This document shows positions 20,521 to 31,145 of a DNA stretch of 64,000 nt, piece by piece (within the stretch, counting starts at the first letter, position 1; each line of letters begins with the position of its first letter). The notes beneath the pieces were generated by a model. That model saw only the letters and a list, made by a program, of their open reading frames with translations, was not told the DNA's origin and ran no database searches. This DNA comes from Saccopteryx bilineata. Taxonomy: Eukaryota > Chordata > Mammalia > Chiroptera > Emballonuridae. The translations under genes were made by a program, and so were the position numbers. Location of the stretch: the NCBI RefSeq assembly GCF_036850765.1, contig NC_089493.1:193210706-193274705 (forward strand). Direction: 5' to 3'.

Positions 20521-21887
20521 CTCTGGATGGAGGAGCGGGAGTGTTTGTGTTTCCCCCTGACACCCCTTAGGGATTGTATATTAAGGACGGGCCCCTGAGG
20601 ACCGCCGGGCCCTGACATCCTTCTGGAAGAAGACTGACACTGATGAATCGGGTCCAAGGGGCGGAGGAGGCACGAACAGAACCCCATAGTAATTATGCGG
20701 TTTGAGCTTAAATCAAGACCCCCGCCATCAAAGGCAGCGTGTGACAGGGCCCACCTTGTTGCCAGAACTTTTCAAACGGGCCTCCCTTGCCACGCTGAGA
20801 ATCCACAGAGGCTGGCCAGAGATAACACTGAGGGGAAGCCAGGCCTTTCCCCCCCTCGTGCTGTGGAATTTGCAGTAGTAGCCTGGGCCAGGGTCCACAG
20901 CTGCAAGCACGCTCCATCCACCGGGTCATGGGCGCCCATCCTGCTTCCGAACGCTTTGTGAACCCAGAGAAAGAGGAGAGACCGCTGGCAACCTGAGTGT
21001 CCGGTTGTGCCTTTCTCTCCGTCCCCCACGTCCGGTGTTGTCTTTCCGGGTAGGATGGGGAAGCTGTGTGATGGGCGGTAGAGCAGGTAGGCGGACATGC
21101 CCCCGGCTAGACAGCCCCCTTGAGAAATGGGCGGGGCCTCTCTGCGTGGAGGTCTCTGGGTCAGTGTGGGCTCTCCTGGACCAGCATTTGCATTTGTAAC
21201 CTCAATAAAGATATGTAAGGTCGACTGATCACATCTGCAGAGGAGACAAAACCAGGACAGAGAGGCAATTCTATAGGTGACAGAAAGAAAGCTCCGATGG
21301 TCTTGGGCTCCACCCTAGTGTTAAGGTAACAGAAATCGATGTCAAGTCTCACGTTTAGGTCCGTGAAACCAATCCCATCATCCCCACATCACTGGGGAAG
21401 GCCTGCCTCTTCCCATCTCTTCCCAAGTTTCCAACTCTGTTTGCCTAGAAAGGTGCTTTAAGGTCTGCAGACTTCCCCCACGGATCTTGTTCCTCCTCGA
21501 AGCGGCTGCTGGAGCGCTGTGGAATGTCCCAGCCAACCTCGTGCTGTGACCTCTTACGCCAAAACCTTCCAGCCCTGTGGGACCCACTGAGGGGGCAGAG
21601 CGGGAACTGAGGTCCCCGGAGCCACAAGTAGGATATAGAACTCTATGGATGGGGAGCTGGGGTTTAGGGGGTAGGCTCTGCCATGGGAAGTGGCCACGGC
21701 ATGGTGAATGTTGCTAGCTGTGGCGTGGGCTGCCGTGGGTACTGCTCCTCCTCACTTTCCGTGTCCAGACTGCCCACACTCTGGCCTCGGATCGCTGGGG
21801 TCCTCAGGGCTCTGATCTCTGCTGGCTCAGCCTCACTTGTTTCTTTCAAGTTCTTTATTATAGATAAAGATTTCTGGGAAAACAATA
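20521..21887. other. Unassigned unique sequence
   Basis: No gene or classified repeat recognised. Frames of up to 108 codons on both strands overlap and lack domain features. Confidence 0.4.
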
Positions 21888-21962
21888 TAGATATACCTAT
21901 ATAAATGTAGATCTATATATAGATCTATCTACCTATATCTATATCCATCTATCTATCTCTCT
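21888..21962. repeat. AT-rich (ATAGAT)-like run with a 20-bp perfect palindrome
   Basis: Degenerate ATATAGAT/ATCTATAT units. Bases 21908-21927 (TAGATCTATATATAGATCTA) are their own reverse complement over all 20 positions. Confidence 0.85.
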
Positions 21963-22179
21963 AAACATATGCAGCCTTCTGTGATTATTGGCTATGGAAC
22001 CAATGGGCTGCAGTAATTCCTTTTGTACAACTCAAGTCTCAAACTTGTAGATCAGTTCCGTGACCATTAGCAATGTACGCTTGAGCCAAGAGATCCCCTC
22101 CCCCCTTTATTTATTTTTTTAAAATAGGACTGGACAGTGTTGAATCCTTGAAAAAAAAAAAAAACAATTTTTTTTTTTT

Positions 22180-22300
22180 TCTCTAAAGCTGACAGCACAT
22201 TCCATCTCCTGAGCAATGGAGAGCTAATGGAGATGTAAGTGTCGGAGAGCCTCTAATTGGATCCAGCACGGGGCAAGCCCAGTTGAGCAGGAAGCACGCC
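22180..22300. promoter_or_regulatory. Candidate conserved noncoding element
   Basis: After a T run, the block contains ACATTCCA (TEAD-like), AGCTAATGG and CTCTAATTGG (homeodomain-like) with little repetitiveness. Offered as a candidate enhancer only. Confidence 0.25.
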
Positions 22301-22760
22301 CGGCGGGGTCCACATGTGCTAGCGGTCTAACCCCGCGGGGTGGCCAGCACGGGGAAGGCTTTCTGGATCGTGTCTCGGGCGGCCTTGGCTATAAAACCAC
22401 TTCGGGCTCAGTCAGGGAACACCCGATTGGCCTTTGATAAAGTTGTCCTTTGGTTGATTATTGAAAAGGTCAAGAGAGGAAAAACAAGCCTGAGAAATGG
22501 GTATTTGGCCGGGAGCTGTTCTTGGCACTTGGCTTCCTTTTCCCCTGCCGGCACATGTCAGCTCCCTGCAGTGGTGACCAGAGGTGCGCCTCTCTCCACG
22601 TTGCAGAATTGGGGCAGTTCCCCGGGGACATGCCTTTTGGTCCTGGCCCTCAGGTTTCCAGCATTCAGGGCGAGCCAATCAACACAGCTGACTGGTTCTC
22701 TGCATCCGAGGACCCATTTGATGTGTGGGTCAGCGTGGGAGGGAGACTAGAGGGGAAATA

Positions 22761-22791
<31 letters not shown>

Positions 22792-24099
22792 CCCCCAAAT
22801 TCCTCATTGATGATTCACTGCCAGGCTGCCAGGTATCTCCAGCACCCCCAGCTGCTCCGTCCCCTGCGTCCCTCCCTGGGGATGGGACCCTGTGCTGTCC
22901 TGCCCCTCGCCCTGCAGTGCTTCCTGGCTGGGGAGGGGGAGCACTGCTTGGATCCCGGGAACTGTGCTCTGAATCTGTGACCCCCAGTGGTAGCCATGGA
23001 GTGTTCCTTGCAGGCCTCTCCCACCGGCCAGCCAGCCTCTCAGAAGAGCACTGGGCTAAGGACAATTTGAATTGGAGTACCCCTGGCTGGTTTCACCAGC
23101 CTCCCCATTTCCCACTTCGTAACATCTCCCACTCAGCCAGACGTGCGCTTAGTTGTTAGAGTTCTCTGCTGGGCCCTCAAAGGAAGAGAAACACAGTGAC
23201 ATCCATCACCCACTCCTGTCCTCAGCCCCTTGGACTGAGGGTGTGCTCAGCTCTGCTGCTGCTGCCTGGCCCGTGGGGCAGCGGCATTCTCGTCGTCCCT
23301 GGAAGGCCGTGTGGCAGATGAACTGCCTGGCCCTGTCTGCGAGGCCTTGGCCGCCAGGGTTTGGAGCTGCAGGGAAGCCCCTGTGTTGTGTGCTGAGCAG
23401 GCGGTCTCTGTCTGGACCAGCCCTTTCAGCTGTTGAGCCCTAGTTGGAAGAGGCATCCTAGCGACATTCCTTCTGTCTGGAGCAGGGACTTAAGTTGAAT
23501 TATGAACCAGTTTGCTCAACCTCGAACCAAATCCAAGTATTTTTCTCTATCGCTGAGAACCGAACCAGAGTCCCAGAGAACATGTGGTGGACAGGCCTGA
23601 GCTGGAACAGGACTCATCTGTCCGCTCGAGAGACGGAGAGGGAACAGGCAGAGAAGCTCGGCTTCGGGACCCGGCTGGCTCCCGGACAGGAAAACAGCAG
23701 AAGGCAGGCTGAGGTCTACACCAGGTCAACTCCCAGGATGGAGGGGGCGGGGGCAGCCCTCTGTCCAGTAGAGGGCAGCGTAGCAAGACCACATCTCTGT
23801 GGATAGTGCTGTGTGCTGTGGGTGGCCCCCCAAATTGCTACCAGGCCACCCAGGTGAATTACAGGATGCCAAAGGTGGGTGCAGCCACACACAAAAGGTG
23901 GGGACGGACCTCGATAAAATCGCAGGTCAGGTGATTTTTCAGAATTTTTTTTTCTGGTCTATCCTGGGTCAATTGTAGGCACTAAATTAGTACCTGGCAT
24001 CGTGTTGAGACCGATCCAAAAGACGTGACAAAGGCATCACCCCTGCTTTCTCGGAGCCCATGGCCCACTTGGTGTGTGTGTGTGTGTGTGGCTTCCTGT
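22301..24099. other. Unassigned, GC-rich; CA/GT microsatellites
   Basis: (GT)n runs at 22761-22787 and 24072-24090. Several overlapping frames of 100-150 codons at 22340-23160 have mirror shadows on the other strand and no recognisable domain. No splice-bounded exon could be defined. Confidence 0.4.
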
Positions 24100-24535
24100 A
24101 CTGAAGGGAAGCTACAGGGGTTCAACTAGCAAACCTCCAAATTCACATCCACCTGGAAACCCAGAATGTGACTGTATCTGGAAATAGGGTCTTTGCAGAT
24201 GCAATTAGTAAAGGATCCCAAGACAAAATCATCCTAAATCTAATGACTGATGTCCCTTATTACAAGAGGAGAGGGCTCAGAGACTCACACAAGGGAAAGA
24301 ACGTGATGTGAAGATAGAGGCAGAGACGGGAGTGAAGCAGCCACAAGCCAAGGAACCCTGGGGCCACCAGAAGCTGGGAGGGACAAGGAAGGAACTGCCC
24401 CTGCTGTCTTCAGAGGGAGTGTGGCCCTGCCGACACTTGATTGCAGACTTCTGGCCTCCTGACTGTGGGAGACTACATGCTGGTTTTCAGCTGCCCAGTC
24501 TGTGATCGCGTGCACGGCAGCCACGGGAAGCCAGC
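24100..24535 (+). mobile_element. MaLR/MLT1-like LTR relic
   Basis: 'cctccaaattcacatccacctgg', 'tgtgactgtatctggaaatagggtctttgcagatgcaattag', 'ccttattacaagagg', 'gccgacacttgattgcagacttctggcctcc' and 'cagctgcccagtctgtg' follow a MaLR LTR in order. Subfamily not fixed. Confidence 0.65.
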
Positions 24536-24595
24536 GCAGACGCTGAGGAGGAGTGGTGTCCTCTGCGCAATTAACCACATTTATGTCGTATGACT

Positions 24596-25907
24596 TTACC
24601 ATCCTGGCCAGACATGACTGGACCAAGGATTGGACCAAGAAGCTGACCATGCACCAGTCTGTGGGGAGTGACATCCTTGGGCCCCTAATGGTCACTGATG
24701 ACACCAGTACCACTGGGCCGTGGCTGGAGACAGAGACCAAGGCTCTCCAGGAAGAGCTGCCCCTCGTGAAGAAGAACCACGAGGAGAAGTGAATGGTCTA
24801 CAAAACCAGACTGCCAACTCTGGGTTGACTGCAGAATTGGATGCCCCCGAACCTCAGGAACTCAGCAAGATGGTGGCGGACATCCAGGCTCAGTATGATG
24901 AGTTGGCTCGGAAAAACCGAGAGGATCTAGACTAGTCCTGGTCCCCAGCGAACCGAGGAGAGCACCACAGTGGTCACCTCGCAGACTGCTGAGACAGGAG
25001 CTGCTGAGATGACACTCACGGAGCTGAGACATTACCATTACGGTCCAGTCTTTTTTTTTTTTTTTTTTTGCATTTTTCTGAAGCTGGAAACAGGGAGAGA
25101 CAGTCAGACAGACTCCCGCATGCGCCCGACTGGGATCCACCCGGCACGCCCACCATGGGGCAACGCTCTGCCCACCAGGGGGCGATGCTCTGCCCATCCT
25201 GGGCGTCGCCATGTTGCGACCAGAGCCACTCTAGTGCCTGAGGCAGAGGCCACAGAGCCATCCCCAGCGCCTGGGCCATCTGTGGGAGGGGAAGAGAGAG
25301 ACAGAGAGGAAGGTGTGGCAGAGGGGTGGAGAAGCAAATGGGCACTTCTCCTGTGTGCCCTGGCCGGGAATCGAACCCGGGTCCTCTGCACGCTAGGCCG
25401 ACGCTCTACCGCTGAGCCAACCAGCCAGGGCTATGGTCCAGTCTTTGGAGATTGACCCGGGCTTGGTGAGAAATCTGCAGGCCATTTTGGAAGACAGCCC
25501 GAGGGAGGTGGAGACGTGCTGTGCCATGCTGTGCCATGCAGATGGACCAGCTCAACGGGGTCCTGCTGAGCCTGGAGTCAGAGCCGGCCCAGACCTGGGC
25601 GGAGGGGCAGTGCCAGGCCCAGGAGTACGAGACCCTGCTGAGCATCAAGGTCAAGCTGGAGCCTGAGATCATCACCTACTTCCTCCAGCCGGAAGAAGGG
25701 GAGGACCTCAAGCTTAGTGAGGCCCTGGACGACAGCACCTGAATACCGTTCATCCAAAAGACCGCCGCCGCCACCTGCAGGATCGTGGACGGCAAAGTGC
25801 AGTCTCAGGTCAACGACACCAGCATTCTGAGGCCTTACAGGGAGCAGAAGTGCGGCACCCCTTGCGGGGACAGGAGGCCAATAAAAAGTTCAGAGATTAA
25901 AAAAAAA
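24596..25907 (+). pseudogene. KRT18: Processed pseudogene of keratin 18, split by a SINE
   Basis: This is a 5'-truncated reverse-transcribed copy of the type I keratin 18 mRNA. Conceptual pieces match the rod domain in order: a MHQSV segment near 24650, EELPLVKKNHEE near 24750-24787, ANSGLTAELDAPEP near 24810-24855, AQYDELARKNRE near 24890-24921, then after the SINE VQSLEIDPGL and IKVKLEPEI. The tail reaches the short C-terminus (RIVDGKV, NDT) and a 3' UTR with GGAGGCCAATAAAAAG (signal at 25880-25885) followed by an A run at about 25899-25907. There are no introns. Stops at 24790 and about 24933, frameshifts and a lost C-terminal stop context make it dead. The parent encodes an intermediate-filament protein of simple epithelia. 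The sequence upstream of 24596 is a MaLR LTR, consistent with insertion of a truncated cDNA there. Confidence 0.92.
25051..25431 (-). mobile_element. Bat tRNA-derived SINE (Rhin-1-like), variant subfamily, inside KRT18 pseudogene
   Basis: Inserted in the keratin copy; TACGGTCCAGTCTTT / TATGGTCCAGTCTTT (from 25039 and 25432) is both its target duplication and the keratin sequence encoding TVQSL. Shares the CACCATGGGGC and CCCATCCTGGGCGTCGCCATG states with the copy at 11164. About 35 bp before the GAGGGGAAGAG motif are missing (an internal deletion of the CTCCAATGGAGCC part). One CCACCAGGGGGCGA core at 25172. Confidence 0.94.
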
Positions 25908-25977
25908 TACTTGCAAAGAAAGGTGTTGGACTTAAAAAGAAAAAAAAAAAAACAACTGTAAGAATTTACCGTGTTTG

Positions 25978-26382
25978 GCCCTGGCCGGTTGGCTCAACAG
26001 TAGAGCGTCGGCCTGGCGTGTGGGGGACCCGGGTTCGATTCCCGGCCAGGGCACATAGGAGACTCGCCCATTTGCTTCTCCACCCACCCCCCTCCTTCCT
26101 CTCTGTCTCTCTCTTCCCCTCCCGCAGCCAAGGCTCCATTGGAGCAAAGATGGCCCGGGCGCTGGGGATGGCTCCTTGGCCTCTGCCCCAGGCGCTAGAG
26201 TGGCTCTGGTCGCGGAAGAGCGACGCCCCAGAGGGGCAGAGCATCGCCCCCTGGTGGGCAGAGCGTCGCCCCTGGTGGGCGTGCCGGGTGGATCCCGGTC
26301 GGGCGCATGCGGGAGTCTGTCTGACTGTCTCTCCCCGTTTCCAGCTTCAGAAAAATACAAAAAAAAAAAAAAAAAAAAAAAA
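25978..26382 (+). mobile_element. Bat tRNA-derived SINE (Rhin-1-like), full length
   Basis: Reads GCCCTGGCCGGTTGGCTCAA, B box GGGTTCGATTCC, long body, then an A tail of about 24. Exact target duplication GAATTTACCGTGTT (25962 and 26384). On the minus strand it carries one CCACCAGGGGGCGA core (26244-26257) and one copy with a single G lost. The clean tail suggests a young insertion. Confidence 0.95.
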
Positions 26383-26397
26383 GGAATTTACCGTGTT

Positions 26398-27637
26398 AGC
26401 GATCCATACAGAATTTGCCCCGTGTAAATGGGAACCTGCGCATTGACCTATGTATCGCGTTTGCGTGGCTGAACCACCTGAGCCCATCATCGAGGTCAAG
26501 GTTGAAAGAGCTTTTCTTTTCCCCCTAAAGGGAGCCACAGGTCTAACCCATTGATGCAATGTAGACCCTTGACGGATTTGACTCTGCATGAAAGTTTCTT
26601 CCAAAGGGGCCTTCTTTGTGGTGGTCATTTTTATTCTTTCCATCTGACTGATTTCCTAAGAATGTTCCCTTCTGTGTAAAAAAAAAGAAGGATTTGTGTA
26701 GTCATGGCCCGGGGTCAGACACTTGTTCCTTGGGGTCTGTAGCCAAGGGAGAGATTGTGAGGTTCCAGAACATTTGTCATCAGAGGGGTGTTCGTGAGGT
26801 TCCAGAGTGGTGTGTCTCAAGGGACCCCCGCTCGCTCTCCCCGTCCTTGGGGTGTGTCCGTGTCTCCGGATCTCAGTGCTTCGGTCATGGACGGCACTCC
26901 TGGTGAAGCGCTGTGGAACACCGGGATGGGGCCGGGCAGCGAGCTCATGCCCAGCCCTGGGACAGGCTTCCATTTGCTTCTGAGATCATTGAGGACGAGG
27001 GTAGCGCTATTTATGGAGCCTCGAAGCGCTTCATTATGACCCATACTGTTCAGATGGGTTTTTTGTTTGTTTGTTTCGCCATTGAGGTATGTAATTACCT
27101 TTCCTCAGCTATGAGCTTTCTGAATACGGAGAGGCCCCCTACACAAGGACCTCCTACAACCAGCAGTGACCTTGGTGACTTTCTCAGGGGAGCTGTTGGT
27201 GACCTTAGCCAGTCAACAAATGGGTCAGAGCGGGACTCAGTGTGTGCAGCGGGGTCCAGAAGTCAGAGAGGGCTGTCTAGTCTTGGGTTTGTCTTCCCAC
27301 TTAAACGAACTGCCCTCTCAACTTTGTCGTGACGACGATAGCATCCAAATCGCAATGTTGCTGAGCAGACAAGAGAGCCCCAGGTGGCCAAAGCTGGAAC
27401 ACTTTGAGCAACAAAATCAAGTTCTCTTATTCCATTATAACCCAAAGAACTACATGTACTGTCCCCCCTTGTCCCTCACATCTTTGCCTGGCTCACTCAC
27501 TCCCTTCAGGTCTCTGTTCCAATGTTCCTTCTGGACCGTGTGATATAAAAAACATCAAAGCGCCTTTCCTCCACGGCCGTCGTTTCCTTTACCCTGTGCC
27601 ATTTTCCTCCATAGCCCTGACCGCTGCTTGCTGCACT
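26398..27637. other. Unassigned; weak L2 trace at the end
   Basis: No exon recognised. 'ctcactcccttcaggtctctgttccaatgttcc' at about 27495-27530 looks like a short L2 piece. (TTTG)n-like run near 27060. Confidence 0.4.
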
Positions 27638-27645
27638 GTATATTC

Positions 27646-27997
27646 CAGTGGTAGTCAACCTGGTCCCTACCGCCCCCTAGTGGGCGTTCCAGCCTTCATG
27701 GTGGGCGGGAGCGGAGCAACCAAAGTATAAATAAAAAGATAGATTGAACTATAGTAAGTTGTTTTATAAAGATTTATTCTGCCAAACTTAGCGAAAATCC
27801 TACATAAAGTACTTGGTAAGTAATTATTATTATGTGCTTTCACTTGCTGTAACTCTGCTTTATAAATTTTATAAAGTAAAGTTACTTCCCTACTTTATAA
27901 ATCACCATGACTGTGGAACCGGTGGGCGGTTAGAAAATTTTACTACTAACAGAGATACAAAAGTGGGCGGTAGGTATAAAAAGGTTAACTACCCCTG
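27646..27997. mobile_element. Nonautonomous hAT DNA transposon (352 bp)
   Basis: Left end CAGTGGTAGTCAACCTGG and inverse of the right end CAGGGGTAGTTAACCTTTTT form the terminal inverted repeats. Flanked by GTATATTC (27638-27645) and GTGTATTC (27998-28005), a 7-of-8 duplication. Subterminal GTGGGCGG occurs in inverse and direct forms. AT-rich interior with no transposase frame. Confidence 0.88.
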
Positions 27998-28009
27998 GTG
28001 TATTCATTT

Positions 28010-28160
28010 GTTGGTTTATTTACAGTCTGATTCCCTTTACTGTAACCTTTGAGATGCAGGAAGTTTGTGTTATTCACTGACGGAGCTCCAGAACTCGGAT
28101 CGGTGCCTGGCATGAAGTGGACCGCCATAACTATTGAATAAATGAATGAATGAATGAATG
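28010..28160 (+). mobile_element. L2 LINE 3' end with (GAAT)n tail
   Basis: 'tttgagatgcaggaagtttgtg', 'ggtgcctggcatgaagtgg' and 'ctattgaataaatgaatgaatg' match the L2 3' end, ending in about five GAAT units. Confidence 0.75.
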
Positions 28161-28189
28161 AAATGCATTTTGACAATGCTCCCATGCAG

Positions 28190-28325
28190 TAGACAGGGTG
28201 GATGGATACTGTTACCTTCTTACCAGAGAGGAAGCTGCAGCTCAGAGCCTGGAGGTGATTGATTGCCACTACACAGCTGTTAAGTGGCTCAGCTGGAATG
28301 CAAACAAGCCTTTCTCCGCTCAGTT
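28190..28325 (-). mobile_element. MIR SINE relic
   Basis: 'agagaggaagctgcagctcagagcc', 'cactacacagctgttaagtggctcagctggaatgcaaac' is the inverted MIR core. Confidence 0.75.
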
Positions 28326-28724
28326 CAGGGCTTGTTCTGCAATAACACATATCTCAGCCATGGCAGATTCCTTACCGACAGCCAATGATGACAAAAATTA
28401 GAAGTGGGGGGTCAGGAGGACTCTGAAGTCGTTTTTGCTCCAGTTTTCACACAGATAGGCGATACCAAAAAAAAAAAAAAAAAGAGGGAGAAAAGGCCTT
28501 ATGATCCATGTGGTTTCCTTCAAGTTTGCTGTGGGTGGAAAAGAAGTGGGAGCTCAGCGAGTGAGTAAATGAGTGAGTGAGTGAGTGAGGATCAGGGAGA
28601 GATGACCCGTGGGCACGGATGCCTCCCAGGGATCAGGGAGGTAGGACCATATATAGTGAGTCAGGGAAGATTTTTTTCCAGCAGCCAATATGAACTCCCT
28701 AAGATTCTAAGACTGAAAGAAAAT
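28326..28724. other. Unassigned; (GAGT)n run
   Basis: Contains an A run at about 28466-28482 and a short (GAGT)n microsatellite at about 28560-28590. No gene seen. Confidence 0.45.
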
Positions 28725-28860
28725 TCATACATTCATTCAACAAATATTGATTGGGTTGCCTACAGTGCACCCGGCATATGGGTCTAGAGAGTTGAACAAA
28801 ACAGACAGGTGCTCACCCTCCGCTAGAGGGGAAAAGGAGAATCCGAGTGAATTATCACCA
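28725..28860 (-). mobile_element. L2 LINE 3' end relic
   Basis: 'acattcattcaacaaatattgattggg', 'tacagtgcacccggcat' and 'gttgaacaaaacagacaggtgctcaccc' are the inverted L2 tail. Confidence 0.75.
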
Positions 28861-29612
28861 GATGAGTGACTTGCAGAAGAGCATGGTGTTGGCTGTCAAG
28901 AGCCCATTCAGTAATTTCTCAGATTACCTCCTTGCTGAAAGGAAGGACTTGTACTTCGAGGGCAGAATTGAGAAGCTGTGAGATGTCAGGTTGGGGACCT
29001 AGCTGGGTGCACACCTGTCAAGTCACAGGAGGAGAGGATTAGGGAAGGATACCAGATGGAGCGATGAGACGTCACTGGTATTTGGCAAGCCTGATTAGAA
29101 AATCCAGCTGGGTAGTATCCTCTATCTGTTCAGAAAAATCCGTTTTCTTCCCCTTCCATCTGGCATATGGACTACGTTCCATTTCTTCATAGATGGTCAC
29201 GTGACTGGATTCTGCCCAATAGAATGTGAGTGGAAGTCATGAGTGCAACTTCCAGGTTTGGCCCTTAACACCCCTTCTGAGCACTTTTCAATATGGCGGA
29301 CCCGCTACCAGCCTGGGTCCCTGAGAGACTGTATGGAGTTTAACTGTCGCTGATCCAAATCTCCCACCCTGGACACAGAAAGCATTGGACTTTATATTCC
29401 ACTTTAGGAATTTGGAATTTTTGGAGTTTTGGAATTATTTAAAAGTTTCATAGACTTTTTGGAGCTTAAGAAGGGGCTCCTGGTGGGTACTAAATCTCTA
29501 GAGTTCCTTTACATTTTCCAGCTTTCCTTGCAAGTTAGGTTGGTCCCGTGGCTCTGTTCTGTCCAGCAGACTGTGGGAAAAGGGGTATACGCTACCACTA
29601 ACCCTAGACCAT
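28861..29612. other. Unassigned, probably with an old unclassified repeat
   Basis: 'gtcacgtgactggattctgcccaatagaatgtgagtggaagtcatgag' at about 29198-29245 has the look of an old interspersed repeat I cannot name. No exon seen. Confidence 0.35.
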
Positions 29613-29629
29613 AAGAATCTCCTCTGTAG

Positions 29630-30036
29630 GCCCTGGCCGGTTGGCTCAGCAGTAGAGCGTCGGCCTGGCATGCGGGGGACCCGGGTTCGATTCCTGGCCA
29701 GGGCACATAGGAGAAGCGCCTATTTGCTTCTCCACCCCCACCCCCCTCCTTCCTCTCTGTCTCTCTCTTCCCCTCCCGCAGCCAAGGCTCCATTGGAGCA
29801 AAGATGGCCCCGGCGCTGGGGATGGCTCCTTGGCCTCTGCCCCAAGCGCTGGAGTGGCTCTGGTTGCGGCAGAGCAACGCCCCGGAGGGGCAGAGCATCG
29901 CCCCCTGGTGGGCAGAGCGTTGCCCCTGGTGGGCGTGCCGGGTGGATCCCGGTCGGGCGCATGCGGGAGTCTGTCTGACTGTCTCTCCCCGTTTCCAGCT
30001 TCAGAAAAGTGCAAAAAAAAAAAAAAAAAAAAAAAA
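29630..30036 (+). mobile_element. Bat tRNA-derived SINE (Rhin-1-like), full length
   Basis: Complete head, body and an A tail of about 24. Perfect 16-bp duplication AAGAATCTCCTCTGTA (29613-29628 and 30035-30050). Carries one minus-strand CCACCAGGGGGCGA core at 29898-29911. Confidence 0.95.
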
Positions 30037-30400
30037 GAATCTCCTCTGTAAAACCATCTCTTCCTTAGCTTTGACCTTGGGGACTCATGGCAGGAGGAGA
30101 GCCTTTTCTCTACATTCCTTCCCTCGTGAACTGGTCCAGGATTCTCACTCTTACTTTATTTTATATTTTATTTTAATGTACAGTAAATTTTATTATTTTT
30201 GATGTTTTATTAGTTTTGACAAATGCATAGATATGTGACTAGCACCACAACCAAGATACAGAACATCTGTCACCCACAAGGAACAGTCTTACAATTCTTT
30301 GTTTTAACCTCTCCCGCTCCTATTGTCCATCTCTATAGTCTGGTCTTTATACGAATATCATGTAAATGGAATCATATAGTGTAGTCTTGGAGTCTGGCTT

Positions 30401-30647
30401 CTTCCTTTCCTTTCCTTTCTTTTCCTTTTCCTTTTCCTCCCTCCCTCTTCCATCCCTCCCTCCTTTCCTTTTCCTTCCTTTCTTCCTCCCTCCCTCCCTC
30501 CCTTTTCTTCCCTCCCTCCCTCCCTCCTTCCATCCCTCCCTTCTTCCATCCCTCCCTCCTTTCCCCTTCCTTCCTTCCTTCCTTCCTTCCTTCCTTCCTT
30601 CCTTCCTTCCTTCCTTCCTTCCTTCCTTCCTTTCTTTTCTTTCTTTT
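30401..30647 (+). repeat. (CCTT/CCCT)n pyrimidine tract
   Basis: About 245 bp of almost pure C/T: TTCCTTTCC, CCCTCCCT and a 70-bp pure CCTT run at about 30567-30632. It sits where the tail of the adjoining minus-strand SINE should be. It generates false Arg/Lys/Glu/Gly- and Ser/Phe/Leu-rich frames. Confidence 0.93.
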
Positions 30648-30984
30648 TTAAGTGAGAGGAGGGGAGACAGTGAGACAGACTCCCACATGCATCCTGACCA
30701 GGATCCACCTGGCAACCCCATCTGGGGGGGGGCGATGCTCAAATACTGAGCTATTTTTAGTCCCTGAGGCTGATACTTAAACCAGTCGAGCTATCCTCAG
30801 CACCTGGGGCCACACTCGAATCAATTAAGCCACTGGCTGTGGGTAGGTAAGAGGGAGAGAAGGGGAAGAGGGAGAGGGAAAGAAGCAGAAGGTTGCTTCT
30901 CCTGTGTGCCCTGACCGGGAATCAAACCTGGTATGTCTGCATGCCAGGCTGATGCTCTATCCTCTGAGTCACTGGCCAGGGCCA
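30648..30984 (-). mobile_element. Older bat tRNA-derived SINE inserted in the L1
   Basis: Ends 'gagtcactggccagggc' (tRNA-like head on the minus strand) with a decayed B box (GGGAATCAAACC). The body 'agacagactcccacatgcatcctgacc' is related to the main family but diverged. Target duplication GTCTGGCTTCTT / GTCTGACTTCTT near 30393 and 30986 restores the L1 sequence, so the pyrimidine tract belongs to this insertion. Confidence 0.85.
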
Positions 30985-31145
30985 GCGTCTGACTTCTTTC
31001 ACTTTAACACTATGCATCTGAGATTCATCCATGTTGTTGTATGTTGCAGGAGTCTATTGTTTTATTCTATTGTTGAGTAGTAGTCCTTTATTGGATGTAC
31101 TACAGCTTGCTTGTCCATTTCCAAGTAGAAACACTTTTGAGTTGT

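Noticed and set aside
30347..30749. Lys/Glu/Gly-rich (minus) and Phe/Leu/Pro-rich (plus) frames
   Set aside because: Pure products of the CCTT microsatellite.
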